Part shown: one piece after another, positions 42,136 through 51,161 of the stretch
Layout: each line of letters opens with the position of its first letter
Position numbering within the stretch: position 1 is the first letter of the stretch
Assembly: GCF_021390245.1 (NCBI RefSeq)
Contig: NZ_JAJUXH010000001.1
Coordinates: 124,001-188,000 of the forward strand
Length of the DNA: 64,000 bases
Direction of reading: 5' to 3'
Source of the DNA: Dyadobacter sp. CY323
GTDB lineage: Bacteria > Bacteroidota > Bacteroidia > Cytophagales > Spirosomataceae
Notes under the pieces: model-generated
What the model saw: only the letters and a program-made list of their open reading frames with translations
What the model was told of the DNA's origin: nothing
Databases searched by the model: none
Translations under genes and position numbers: made by a program

Positions 42136-43284
42136 ATGGGGCTGTTTTACAAAAAAACAAAAGGGGTTACAAGTGAAGGTGCCGAGTGGCTGCAGGGACG
42201 CGCCGCGTATCCTTTTTACATCAAAGCCCCCATGTCGCTCATCGGCATCTATCTTTTCTTCTACATTCTGTTTTTGTTACAGGATATCATTGTCCCATTT
42301 GCATTTGCGGGGTTACTTGCGATTCTTCTCAATCCGCTCTACAACCGTTTTCAAAAGTGGAACTTTAATAAGATCCTGGCCATTTTTCTAACGATATTTC
42401 TGGCGGTACTGGTTGTGGCGGGGATCATGTTTTTTCTTTCATCTCAAATTGCCCAGTTTGGCGAAATGATCCCGCAGCTGACCAAAAAAGCGGCCATGCT
42501 GATTGGTAACCTGCAAAAATGGTTGTCGGAAAGTTTCGGAATGTCAACCGCAAAGCAGCAAAGTATGGTGGAGGAAGCTATGAACAGCAGTAAGGCGTAT
42601 GTTGGAAAGACATTAAATACCGTTTTCGGCGTGATCAGCTTTTTTATCCTGATTCCACTTTATATTTTCCTGCTTTTATTTTATAAACCACTGATCCTGA
42701 ACTTCATATTTGAAGTGTTCGATGAAGATAATTCCGATCAGGTAGCGGAAATTTTGAAGGAAACCAAAGGTGCCGTGCAGAGTTACATTGTCGGACTGAT
42801 GATTGAGACGACAATAATAGCTGTACTCAATTCCACGGCGCTGCTGATCCTCGGTGTGGAATACGCGGTTTTGCTTGGCGTGATCGGGGCAATTCTGAAT
42901 CTCATTCCGTATGTCGGCGGTCTGGTTGCAATTGCATTACCGGTACTGATTTCATTCATCACCGAAGATGGATACACTACTCCGTTACTGATCATCGGCG
43001 CTTATGTTCTGATCCAGTTTGTTGACAACAACATCATCGTTCCAAAGGTTGTGTCCTCGAAAGTTTCTGTTAATGCGCTCATTTCCATTCTGGTAGTGTT
43101 GCTTGGCGGAACGTTGTGGGGGGTGAGCGGAATGTTTTTATCAATTCCTTTTGTAGCCGTACTTAAGATTATTTTCGACCGGATCGATGAATTGAAACCC
43201 TGGGGTAAGTTATTAGGTGAAAAAATGCCGGATCACGCGCCCCCCAAGGTTGTCAATCCAAAAGAAACGGGGAGTAAAGAATAA
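42136..43284 (+). CDS. AI-2E family transporter (PerM/YdiK-like)
   Basis: A 382-aa membrane protein with about eight segments and the family hallmarks PFAFAGLLAILLNPLYNRFQ in the first half and GAILNLIPYVGGLVAIALPVL with VDNNIIVPKVVSSKVSVNALISILVVLLGGTLWGVSGMFLSIP in the second. Relatives were linked to AI-2 export or to Na+/H+ exchange; the substrate here is unknown. It is followed by a bidirectional terminator. Confidence 0.9.
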   Translation: MGLFYKKTKGVTSEGAEWLQGRAAYPFYIKAPMSLIGIYLFFYILFLLQDIIVPFAFAGLLAILLNPLYNRFQKWNFNKILAIFLTIFLAVLVVAGIMFFLSSQIAQFGEMIPQLTKKAAMLIGNLQKWLSESFGMSTAKQQSMVEEAMNSSKAYVGKTLNTVFGVISFFILIPLYIFLLLFYKPLILNFIFEVFDEDNSDQVAEILKETKGAVQSYIVGLMIETTIIAVLNSTALLILGVEYAVLLGVIGAILNLIPYVGGLVAIALPVLISFITEDGYTTPLLIIGAYVLIQFVDNNIIVPKVVSSKVSVNALISILVVLLGGTLWGVSGMFLSIPFVAVLKIIFDRIDELKPWGKLLGEKMPDHAPPKVVNPKETGSKE

Positions 43285-43307
43285 CCAATGTCCTATTTAA
43301 CACCATC

Positions 43308-43342
43308 AAAAAAGGCGTCACTCTCCCGAATGACGCCTTTTT
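43308..43342. terminator. Bidirectional terminator
   Basis: AAAAAAGGCGTCA (43308-43320) pairs with TGACGCCTTTTT (43331-43342), with A- and T-tracts at both ends. It serves both the AI-2E transporter gene and the convergent propeller lipoprotein gene. Confidence 0.9.
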
Positions 43343-43356
43343 ACGATTATTTGAAA

Positions 43357-44358
43357 TCAATAAGTCAGTTTCTGAACCGTTCCCAGTGCGTAGCTCAGCA
43401 GGTAGAATTCTTTGGGGCCGCTGCGTTTAATGTCGGTCGGCATCATTTGATTGTCCAGCAGAACATCTCCGCTTTCATTTCGGACTGTACCAGAGAAAGG
43501 AGTGAACTCACCCAATTTCAGATCGAACTTCGCAAGTGAAATGACGAGTGGTTTTTTGCCGGCAGTAAGTGTCAGGTGCGTCAGCGTAGTGAAATTCTCT
43601 CTGTAGATTTTGACAACACCCGATGTAGATACCTCAAAAATTTTCGCAGAATTCTCGAAAAATGGGCCACCTGAAAGTGTGCTTACCAAAAACTTGGTAC
43701 CATCGAAGACGATGCCCGTTGCAACTGCATCGGTTTTCGGTGCCACATCAGGGATTTTAGCAAAAAAAGTAAACTCTTTTGTATTCTTATCTCTTTTGAA
43801 AATCGCATTTGCACCGGCATCCGTCATGTACAAATGTCCGTCAGGTCCCAGTGTAAGGCCATATAAATTGGAATTAAGCGGATCCGTGAATGAAAATGAT
43901 TTCACGAAGGGCCCATGTTCTTCGAAAGGGATCAGGTTCAAGGCCATTGGAAGATCGCCAGCTTTGAAGTTGGATACGTCAGCAATATAAAGCTTGCCTT
44001 CAATCCCGTGCAGAATAAATAATGTGCCTTTGTCATAGAGCACGTGGCTGATGCCTTCCACAGCCTCATTGCCTTTCGCTGATTTGAATCCTTCCAAAAC
44101 AGTTGTTTTTTGCCCACCTGGTGTGATCATCACAATGGCGCCATCGTCTTTACCGGTTCCGGCCTCAGAAACCCACAGGTTTCCTTTATCATCGACATCC
44201 ATTCCGATAGGAAAGCGCAGGCCGTTTGCAAAAGGGGCGGCGGTAAGCGAAGTAGGTTCGGGGATTTGTTCTTCAGGCAGTTCGTGGTCCACGCAACCGA
44301 GGACGCCAACGAAAAGTAGAAGATAAAGGGATGCAGCTTGTAAATAGCGTTTTTTCAT
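43357..44358 (-). CDS. ScyD/ScyE-like beta-propeller lipoprotein
   Basis: A 333-aa envelope protein. The N-terminus MKKRYLQAASLYLLLFVGVLGC is a lipoprotein signal peptide with Cys22 as lipid site. The rest is a six-bladed propeller of the ScyD/ScyE family (GLRFPIGMDVDDKGNLWVSEAGTGKDDG, YGLTLGPDGHLYMTDAGANAIF, PTDIKRSGPKEFYLLSYALGTVQKL). The name comes from cyanobacterial scytonemin clusters, but in Bacteroidota the proteins are widespread and their job is unknown. CAAACTTA at 44420-44427, that is TAAGTTTG on its strand, is a possible -7 element. Confidence 0.82.
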   Translation of the reverse strand: MKKRYLQAASLYLLLFVGVLGCVDHELPEEQIPEPTSLTAAPFANGLRFPIGMDVDDKGNLWVSEAGTGKDDGAIVMITPGGQKTTVLEGFKSAKGNEAVEGISHVLYDKGTLFILHGIEGKLYIADVSNFKAGDLPMALNLIPFEEHGPFVKSFSFTDPLNSNLYGLTLGPDGHLYMTDAGANAIFKRDKNTKEFTFFAKIPDVAPKTDAVATGIVFDGTKFLVSTLSGGPFFENSAKIFEVSTSGVVKIYRENFTTLTHLTLTAGKKPLVISLAKFDLKLGEFTPFSGTVRNESGDVLLDNQMMPTDIKRSGPKEFYLLSYALGTVQKLTY

Positions 44359-44583
44359 AATGTTGTTTAAATGAACGTTGGCAGGATAATTACTCCTTAA
44401 TTTTAAAATATTACCATCCCAAACTTAATTATTTAAAGGTCGGTTGTCTTTAACAATGGCGGTTTTATAACCAGTCTCTTATTAAACGGTAAATCTGCGG
44501 TCACATCGCGGGAGATCTGAAACATTCCAATTAAGTTTACAAAATCACTGCCCACACATTTCTATCTCAATCTGCATTTCCAA

Positions 44584-45162
44584 ATGACACAGGACATTCA
44601 CCAACCGTTACCCAAAGCATATCAGGCAATCGACGTGGCGACAAAAGAGTCCGGCTTTACCATGGCTTCGGACATTTACACGTGTTCCCTGCTGAAAACG
44701 CTTGCATCATCGAAGCCCGGAGCTAAGTTCATAGAGCTTGGGACCGGCACCGGACTTTCAACTTCCTGGATACTCGACGGCATGGATGAAGGATCAACGC
44801 TGACTTCGGTTGATAACGAGGCTGCTTTTCTCAAAATCGCGGAGGATCATCTGGGCAGCGATCCCCGCCTGACTCTGGTACACAGCGACGGCGCAGATTG
44901 GGTAGCAAGCCATTCCGGTGAAAAATTCGACTATATTTTCGCAGACACCTGGCACGGAAAGTATTTGATGCTAGACGAGGTTTTAGATATGCTGAACATC
45001 GGTGCATTTTACATCATCGATGACATGATGCCTCAGCCAAACTGGCCGGAAGGCCACGATGTAAAAGCCCGGAATCTGGAAGATTACCTGGATTCCAGGA
45101 GCGATCTGGTAGTAACCAAGCAAATCTGGGCGACCGGGATTATTCTGGCCGTAAAGATTTGA
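44584..45162 (+). CDS. Class I SAM-dependent methyltransferase
   Basis: A 192-aa methyltransferase of the O-methyltransferase-like group: KFIELGTGTGLSTSWILDG is motif I, LTSVDNEAAFLKIAEDHLG carries the acidic residue ending beta-2, and FDYIFADTWHGKYLMLDEVLDML is motif IV. No conserved metal-site set was confirmed. The substrate is unknown. It is a single-gene unit with its own terminator. Confidence 0.82.
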   Translation: MTQDIHQPLPKAYQAIDVATKESGFTMASDIYTCSLLKTLASSKPGAKFIELGTGTGLSTSWILDGMDEGSTLTSVDNEAAFLKIAEDHLGSDPRLTLVHSDGADWVASHSGEKFDYIFADTWHGKYLMLDEVLDMLNIGAFYIIDDMMPQPNWPEGHDVKARNLEDYLDSRSDLVVTKQIWATGIILAVKI

Positions 45163-45166
45163 TCGT

Positions 45167-45194
45167 GCCCCCGACCCGTGGGAGGGGGCTTTTG
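45167..45194 (+). terminator. Terminator after methyltransferase
   Basis: GCCCCC (45167-45172) pairs with GGGGGC (45184-45189), with an inner CCC/GGG pair and a short T-run after it. Confidence 0.75.
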
Positions 45195-45240
45195 GTGGGC
45201 GTACTAGCATTCGTGCAAATTCGTGTATTCGTGGCTTAAT

Positions 45241-47937
45241 TCACTCCGACTTGAGTGACTTCGCCGGATTCATCACCGCAGCCCTGATCGCCTGCGAACT
45301 AACCGTGGCAAACGCAATGGTAATAGCCAAAAGTCCTGCAACCACGAACATCCACCATTCGATATCGATCTTATAAGCAAAATCGTTCAGCCACTGTTTT
45401 ACTCCATACCATGCAATGGGAGAGCCAATTACGATGGAGATTAATACCAGTTTCAGGAAATCCTGAGATAGTAACTTCACAATGCTGCCGACCGTCGCCC
45501 CGAGTACTTTTCGAACACCTATTTCTTTGGTACGCTGGGCAATGGTGTAAGATGACAGACCAAAAATCCCGAGTGAGGCGATCATTACGGCAAGTAGCGA
45601 AAAGAAGCTCGAAATTTGTCCAAAAATCCGGTCGTCTTTATATTGCTCGTTGAACTTTTCATCCATGAAAAAATAGTTGAAGTTGTTTCCGGGAAACAGT
45701 TCATCGTATTTCTGTTTCACTAAATCAACTGAGTTACCAATGTCAGCTGTGTTGATCTTGATGGAAAAGAAACCCGATAATGTGTAAAACGGAGCGAAAA
45801 CGATAGGTTCAATGGCATGTTTGAGTGACTGCTGATGAAAGTCACTCACCACACCCACAATGTTCCATTCTTTACCATTAAACTCAAATTTCTGCCCGGC
45901 AGCTTGTTCGGCGCCTTTGAAACCTAGCAATTTTGCTGCTGAAAGATTTAAAATTGCATTGGTCACTTTGTTGCCATCGGCATTCGAGTCCGTAGGTCGG
46001 AAGTTACGGCCAGCCAGCATTTTAATCTGATAGGTTTCGAAAAATGCGGGATCAACCGGCATCCGGCTAAAAGTGACGCCTTTTGAATCATTGGAGCCGA
46101 TTCTTTTAAAATTAAAGCTCCTGCTCAGCCGGTTGCCAAACACATTGGCCGATGCACTTGCTACTTTCACAGAAGGAATGCGTTCCAGTTCTGTTTTAAA
46201 GGCATTGATCCGGTCGATTGCTGTTGAGTCCCATCGGGTGAGCTCTGGCCCGCGTATCACCAGCACCCGATCCATATTGAAGCCAAGATTCTCCTCTCGC
46301 ATGAATTTCAATTGTTTGAAAACAATGAACGTCCCGATAATCAGAGCGATGGAGGCTGTATATTGGAAAACGACCAATGACTGACGCACCCATATGCCCT
46401 TTGTTGACCTTTTGAATGAACCTTTCAAAACCTGAATAGCCTTGAATGCTGATAATGCAAATGCGGGATAGAAGCCGGAAAGCAAAATGCCGAGTGTAAA
46501 AATACCAGCCAGCACCAGCGGCATATATATTCCGCCAAAACCATCGCCTGTGAGCAAAGACAAAGACAAAGGCCGTTCGATAAGCTGGTTCAAAATGGGC
46601 TGCAATGCGACAGTTAGTGCAATTGCCAAAATGAATGCAAGCAGGTTAAGCAGCAAGGATTCAGATAAAAATTGCCAGATCAGCTGACCGGATGTTGCGC
46701 CGGCTACTTTACGTACACCGACTTCTTTGGCACGTTCCAGCGAGCGAGCCGTTGAAAGATTAATATAATTGATCCAGGCAATCAAGAGAATGAATGCAGC
46801 AATGATCAGCATCGTCCAGACAGCCTTGCCGCTATTTACTTTCCCAATCTCATATTCATAATCCGAAAACAAATGCGCCTTTTTGAGCGGTTGCAGGAAA
46901 AACTGCTCCTCGCTGCCCGTAACCTTGTCCCCCTTAAAGTAGCGCCGACTGAACGCCGGGAATTTCTTTTCCAATTTAGCCACATCCGCACCCGGTTTCA
47001 GCTTAACGTAATGCCACATATCGGAGCTTTCGAAACCAGCTCTTACCCATTCACCCCAGGTTTTAGCAAGCGTTTCATACGACATCAGCACGCCATACTG
47101 CAAATGTGACGCCGCCGGGAAGTCCTTCATGACGCCGGTGATCTGATAAGGCTCGGTATCCTGATCTATCCGGATGCTTTTCCCGATCAGCCCGGCATAA
47201 TCGTCCGGAGTTGCAAGGAAAATCCGTTTCGCATTGCTCTCAGAAATGACAATAGATCTGGGAGCTTTAAGCACGGTTTTTGGATTTCCGGTAATAAGTG
47301 GGAATGTAAAAACAGAAAGAAAACGGTCATTGACATAAGCGCCTTTTTCTTCAAAAATTTGATTGTCTTTTTGCAAGCTGAACGTACCCGGGTTCCCGAT
47401 GGTCGTGTAAGATTCAATTTCATTAAAATCTTTCATCATTGAAGGAGCCACGCCTGGATAGGTAATGGTACCATGCTGGATCAGCTTTCCTTGCTGAAAA
47501 CGGTCGTTGGTAATGCGGTAAATGCGGTCGCTATCTTTGTGAAACTGGTCGAAACTGAGCTCGAAACTCACATATTGCAGGATCAGCAGGCAAGCCGTGA
47601 TCCCTACAACCAGACCGGTAAGATTGACAAAGGAAAAAGCCTTGTTTTTCCACATATTGCGCAGGGCAATTTTGAAATAATTTCTGATCATAAATGTTTG
47701 CAGGAATGAAGGTTGCGGGTATCTGCTTTTTTCTTTTTTGAATGCAAACGGCCGGATCATACTCAGTACATCAACCGCATAACGGAACCGCGCATTGCCA
47801 ACATTGCCCGATCGGACACGCTGGTAGTAAAGTTCTTCCAGATCACCTTCCAGTTCCTCCACCAGATGCGCCGAGCAGAAGATCCGCAGCAGCCGGTTTG
47901 GCCATTTTGGAGGTGCAGTGTCGCGGTTGTTTTTCAT
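45241..47937 (-). CDS. MacB-like ABC permease with prefix domain (second copy)
   Basis: An 898-aa permease. Residues about 1-80 are a permease-prefix domain (PPKWPNRLLRIFCSAHLVEELEGDLEELYYQRV). A membrane helix, a large periplasmic MacB-type domain, three helices with an FtsX signature (ARSLERAKEVGVRKVAGATSGQLIWQFLSESLLLNLLA), a second periplasmic domain and a final FtsX group (RTKEIGVRKVLGATVGSIVKLLSQDFLKLVLIS) follow, about eight helices in all. No ATPase is encoded nearby. It lies 2 bases after a paralogue and under a PadR regulator. A mechanotransmission or lipoprotein-type export role is family knowledge, not proven here. Confidence 0.88.
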   Translation of the reverse strand: MKNNRDTAPPKWPNRLLRIFCSAHLVEELEGDLEELYYQRVRSGNVGNARFRYAVDVLSMIRPFAFKKEKSRYPQPSFLQTFMIRNYFKIALRNMWKNKAFSFVNLTGLVVGITACLLILQYVSFELSFDQFHKDSDRIYRITNDRFQQGKLIQHGTITYPGVAPSMMKDFNEIESYTTIGNPGTFSLQKDNQIFEEKGAYVNDRFLSVFTFPLITGNPKTVLKAPRSIVISESNAKRIFLATPDDYAGLIGKSIRIDQDTEPYQITGVMKDFPAASHLQYGVLMSYETLAKTWGEWVRAGFESSDMWHYVKLKPGADVAKLEKKFPAFSRRYFKGDKVTGSEEQFFLQPLKKAHLFSDYEYEIGKVNSGKAVWTMLIIAAFILLIAWINYINLSTARSLERAKEVGVRKVAGATSGQLIWQFLSESLLLNLLAFILAIALTVALQPILNQLIERPLSLSLLTGDGFGGIYMPLVLAGIFTLGILLSGFYPAFALSAFKAIQVLKGSFKRSTKGIWVRQSLVVFQYTASIALIIGTFIVFKQLKFMREENLGFNMDRVLVIRGPELTRWDSTAIDRINAFKTELERIPSVKVASASANVFGNRLSRSFNFKRIGSNDSKGVTFSRMPVDPAFFETYQIKMLAGRNFRPTDSNADGNKVTNAILNLSAAKLLGFKGAEQAAGQKFEFNGKEWNIVGVVSDFHQQSLKHAIEPIVFAPFYTLSGFFSIKINTADIGNSVDLVKQKYDELFPGNNFNYFFMDEKFNEQYKDDRIFGQISSFFSLLAVMIASLGIFGLSSYTIAQRTKEIGVRKVLGATVGSIVKLLSQDFLKLVLISIVIGSPIAWYGVKQWLNDFAYKIDIEWWMFVVAGLLAITIAFATVSSQAIRAAVMNPAKSLKSE

Positions 47938-47939
47938 CG

Positions 47940-50570
47940 TTATTCGCTTCTGAGACTTTTGACCGGGTTCAGTAACGCAGCTTTAATACTTTGAAAACTG
48001 ATCGTAGCAAATGCAATGGTAGCTGAAAGCAATGCGGCTGCCACAAACACCCACCATTCGATATCTGTCTGATATGCAAAGTTTTGCAGCCATTTATGCA
48101 TGCCAAACCAGGCGAGGGGAGAGGCAATGATGAACGCCAGCAAAATCAGTTTCAGGAAATCTTTGGACAGTAACCCAACAATGCTGCCGGTCGAGGCGCC
48201 CATTACTTTACGGACGCCGATTTCCTTGGTGCGCTGCACTGTACTATATGATGCGAGGCCTAGCAAACCGAGACACGAAATGAAAATGGCGAGTACTGCA
48301 AAATGAAGAAACAACTTTTCAAAACGCTCGTCGGCCCGGTACTGGCGGTCGAAATATTCGTCCATGAAATAATAGGTAAATGGCTTTTCGGGATTTTGCG
48401 CTTTCCATTCTTTTTCAATGCTGGTCAATGTCTGTTTTACATTGCTACCTTCGATTTTTACTGAAAGCAAATTCCCATTCCAAAAATCCAGAAAACGGAA
48501 GGTGAGAGGCGTAATGCTTTCTTGTAAAGATTTGAAATGGAAGTCTTTGACTACACCGATGATCGTTCCCTCTCGTCCCCATTGTTTGTATTTTCTCCCA
48601 AGTGCGTCTTGCGGGGACTGGTAACCGAGCATTTTCGCAGCAGCTTCATTGATGACCAATGCTTTGGAACTATCCGAGCCAAATGATTTTAAAAACCCGC
48701 GTCCGGCAGCCATTTTCAGGTCATATTGTTGTAAAAAATTGAAATCTACACTGTACACTGCCAGGTTACCGCTCTGCATTTCGCCTTGCGCATTCTCAAT
48801 TTCGGAGTAGGCCTCATTGTTTTTAGAACCCGGCACATTCGTCGACGCAGCTGTGGATTTCACGCCGCTGATATTGAGCAGCGACTCCTGAAAAGCATTG
48901 CGTTTTTTGTCGGTATCACCATGGATGACAAGCATTTGATCTTTTGAAAAACCAAGATCGCGACTGCGCATAAAATTGACTTGCTTGTAGACCACGATCG
49001 TGGCGATAATCAATGCAATCGAAACGGCAAACTGAGCTGTTACCAGACCTTTTCGAAGTAAAATTCCTTTCACGCTCGTTGTAAACCTGCCTTTTAACAC
49101 TACGACCGGATCGAAAGAAGACAGGACAAATGCAGGATAAATACCTGCAATGCACCCAATCAGGAGCGCAGCACTGAATAAGCCGGCTACGAATTGCCAG
49201 TTGTTAAGAATACCGGTACTGATGCTTTTTCCTGAAAGATCATTGAAAAATGGAATCGAAACGGCCGATAGCAAAACCGAAAAAGCGAATGCAATGATGC
49301 ATAGCAGAACGGATTCACTGATAAACTGCCGCGTCAAAAGCGAACGTGCAGCACCGACGGCTTTCCGAACGCCAACTTCCCGGGCACGCTCAGCAGAACG
49401 CGCGGTGGTCAGATTTATGAAATTAATGCAGGCAATAAGCAGGATAAAAATCGCGACTACCGAGAAAATGTACACATTATTCAGGCTGCCCGATTCCTCG
49501 GCTTCGCGTTTCGAATGTAGATAAATGTCGAGAAGCGGCTCTAATACAAACGATATCGCCATTTTGTTCTCGCGCATCATCTGTCCCGCATGTTTTTCTA
49601 TAAACGGCGGGAAATTTGCGGCGAATTTTTCAATGTTTATGCCGGGCTTTAGAAGCAAATAAGAAGTAGTACCAAACGCTCCCCAATCCTTGTCGATACC
49701 TTTATTAAACCGCTCGGTGTAGGAGCTCATCGAAACAAATAGGTCACCCTTAATCTGCGAATTTGCAGGAGCTTCCTTCATAAGGCCGGTAACCGTGGCG
49801 GGTACACCATCATCGCCGAGAAGCAAAGTCCGACCCATCGGATCTGAATCGCCGAAATACTTTTTAGCTGTTTTTTCGGTGAAAACAACACTCATCGGAT
49901 CTCTCAATGCTGTTTTCGGATCTCCTTTAATCAACTCAAAATCAAAAACATTGAAAAGTGAACTGTCGGCAAAAACGGTTTTTTCTTCCTTGAATTTAAG
50001 GTCACCGTTTCGGACCAGAAAATTTCGGGTAGTGACGCGGGTAAATGCTTCAACTTCCTCAAATTCATTTTTCAGATTCGGTGCAAATGCCCAGGAACTG
50101 ATGCTGTAATTCAAAGTCTCGGAAGTGGTTTTCAGATCCGTCGACAGTCTGTAAATACGATCCGCTTTTTTGTTAAAACTGTCGTAACTCAACTCAAAAT
50201 GTACATATAATGCAATCAAAAAGCAGGCCGACATACCCACGGACAGCCCCATTACATTAATGAATGTGAATGTTTTATGTTTCCAAAGATTTCGAAATGC
50301 GATCTTAAAATTGTTTTTTAGCATGGCTGGTTGATGGTAGGCAGGCTGGGGATATGAATTTTTCTTTCTTTTAAACGCAAATGGTCTGAGCAGGCTAAAT
50401 GCATCAATCATGTATCGGAAACGTGCTTTTTGAATACCGACGGATTTGACACGCTGACGAAAAAGTTCTTCCAGATCACCGTCCATTTCTTCCATTAAAT
50501 GATCGGCACAAAGTAAATGCAGCAGCCAGGTGGCCCATTGAGGAGGATTGGGAGCAGAGTTTGGTTCCAT
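47940..50570 (-). CDS. MacB-like ABC permease with prefix domain (first copy)
   Basis: An 876-aa paralogue of the gene downstream with the same order: prefix domain (PPQWATWLLHLLCADHLMEEMDGDLEELFRQRV), MacB-type periplasmic domain, FtsX segment (TARSAERAREVGVRKAVGAARSLLTRQFISESVLLCII), second periplasmic domain and closing FtsX segment. ATG 50570 is chosen because it lies 2 bases after the PadR stop; the frame extends to 50600 inside padR. The EVGVRK/EIGVRK repeats point to internal duplication within each protein. Confidence 0.88.
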   Translation of the reverse strand: MEPNSAPNPPQWATWLLHLLCADHLMEEMDGDLEELFRQRVKSVGIQKARFRYMIDAFSLLRPFAFKRKKNSYPQPAYHQPAMLKNNFKIAFRNLWKHKTFTFINVMGLSVGMSACFLIALYVHFELSYDSFNKKADRIYRLSTDLKTTSETLNYSISSWAFAPNLKNEFEEVEAFTRVTTRNFLVRNGDLKFKEEKTVFADSSLFNVFDFELIKGDPKTALRDPMSVVFTEKTAKKYFGDSDPMGRTLLLGDDGVPATVTGLMKEAPANSQIKGDLFVSMSSYTERFNKGIDKDWGAFGTTSYLLLKPGINIEKFAANFPPFIEKHAGQMMRENKMAISFVLEPLLDIYLHSKREAEESGSLNNVYIFSVVAIFILLIACINFINLTTARSAERAREVGVRKAVGAARSLLTRQFISESVLLCIIAFAFSVLLSAVSIPFFNDLSGKSISTGILNNWQFVAGLFSAALLIGCIAGIYPAFVLSSFDPVVVLKGRFTTSVKGILLRKGLVTAQFAVSIALIIATIVVYKQVNFMRSRDLGFSKDQMLVIHGDTDKKRNAFQESLLNISGVKSTAASTNVPGSKNNEAYSEIENAQGEMQSGNLAVYSVDFNFLQQYDLKMAAGRGFLKSFGSDSSKALVINEAAAKMLGYQSPQDALGRKYKQWGREGTIIGVVKDFHFKSLQESITPLTFRFLDFWNGNLLSVKIEGSNVKQTLTSIEKEWKAQNPEKPFTYYFMDEYFDRQYRADERFEKLFLHFAVLAIFISCLGLLGLASYSTVQRTKEIGVRKVMGASTGSIVGLLSKDFLKLILLAFIIASPLAWFGMHKWLQNFAYQTDIEWWVFVAAALLSATIAFATISFQSIKAALLNPVKSLRSE

Positions 50571-50572
50571 TG

Positions 50573-50893
50573 TCAGGCCGGTTTTGGAATATTGTCCCAC
50601 ATCCTGTTCCGAATCTCACGAATCGTATCCAATGCCCTGGTACCGGCCATTGTTACGGTAAAAAGCCGTTTGCTGCGCCCGCCACGCTCGGCAGTAGCGC
50701 CACCCATTCGTGAAGAAAGCAGGCCTTTTTCTTCCAGCCGGTGCAGTGAGGCATGCACCGCGCCCAGATTGACGGACCGGCCCATTTGCTGCTCAATTTC
50801 ATTCGTAATCGCCGCGCCATACGCATCCCCAGCCAGGATCGCGACAGCCAGCAAAACAATTTCTTCAAACTCGCCAAGATAGGTTCCTTTCAT
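50573..50893 (-). CDS. PadR family transcriptional regulator
   Basis: A 106-aa winged-HTH regulator: FEEIVLLAVAILAGDAYGAAITNEIEQQMGRSVNLGAVHASLHRLEEKGLLSSRMGGATAERGGRSKRLFTVTMAGTRAL is the complete PadR domain. It is the first gene of the unit with the two permeases. On its strand a TACATTTA sequence about 30 bases before the ATG is a near-match to the -7 element. It probably represses the permease genes until an unknown signal acts. Confidence 0.92.
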   Translation of the reverse strand: MKGTYLGEFEEIVLLAVAILAGDAYGAAITNEIEQQMGRSVNLGAVHASLHRLEEKGLLSSRMGGATAERGGRSKRLFTVTMAGTRALDTIREIRNRMWDNIPKPA

Positions 50894-51161
50894 GTTTTTT
50901 CGAGGTCTACCGGATTACTTCCCTAAATGTATAACAAATCCCTTGCCACATTTGAAATCCTCCTTTTTGGAGTTTTGAGGTGGATTTACGTTGGATGCAT
51001 TGTTCGAATGCGGACAATTGCATTTGTGTGCGGACACGGTTGCAATGCAGTTACGAATCCGGCTTGACTGTTTTTTAAAAAGTGGAGAGCTGCATTTCAA
51101 TTTAGAGTAGTTATCAGGAGTTGATGAGTTTATTTAGCGGGCAAATTTTTATTTTTTTATC

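Noticed and set aside
43288-43539. 83-codon plus-strand frame
   Set aside because: It begins inside the bidirectional terminator and runs antisense to the propeller lipoprotein gene.
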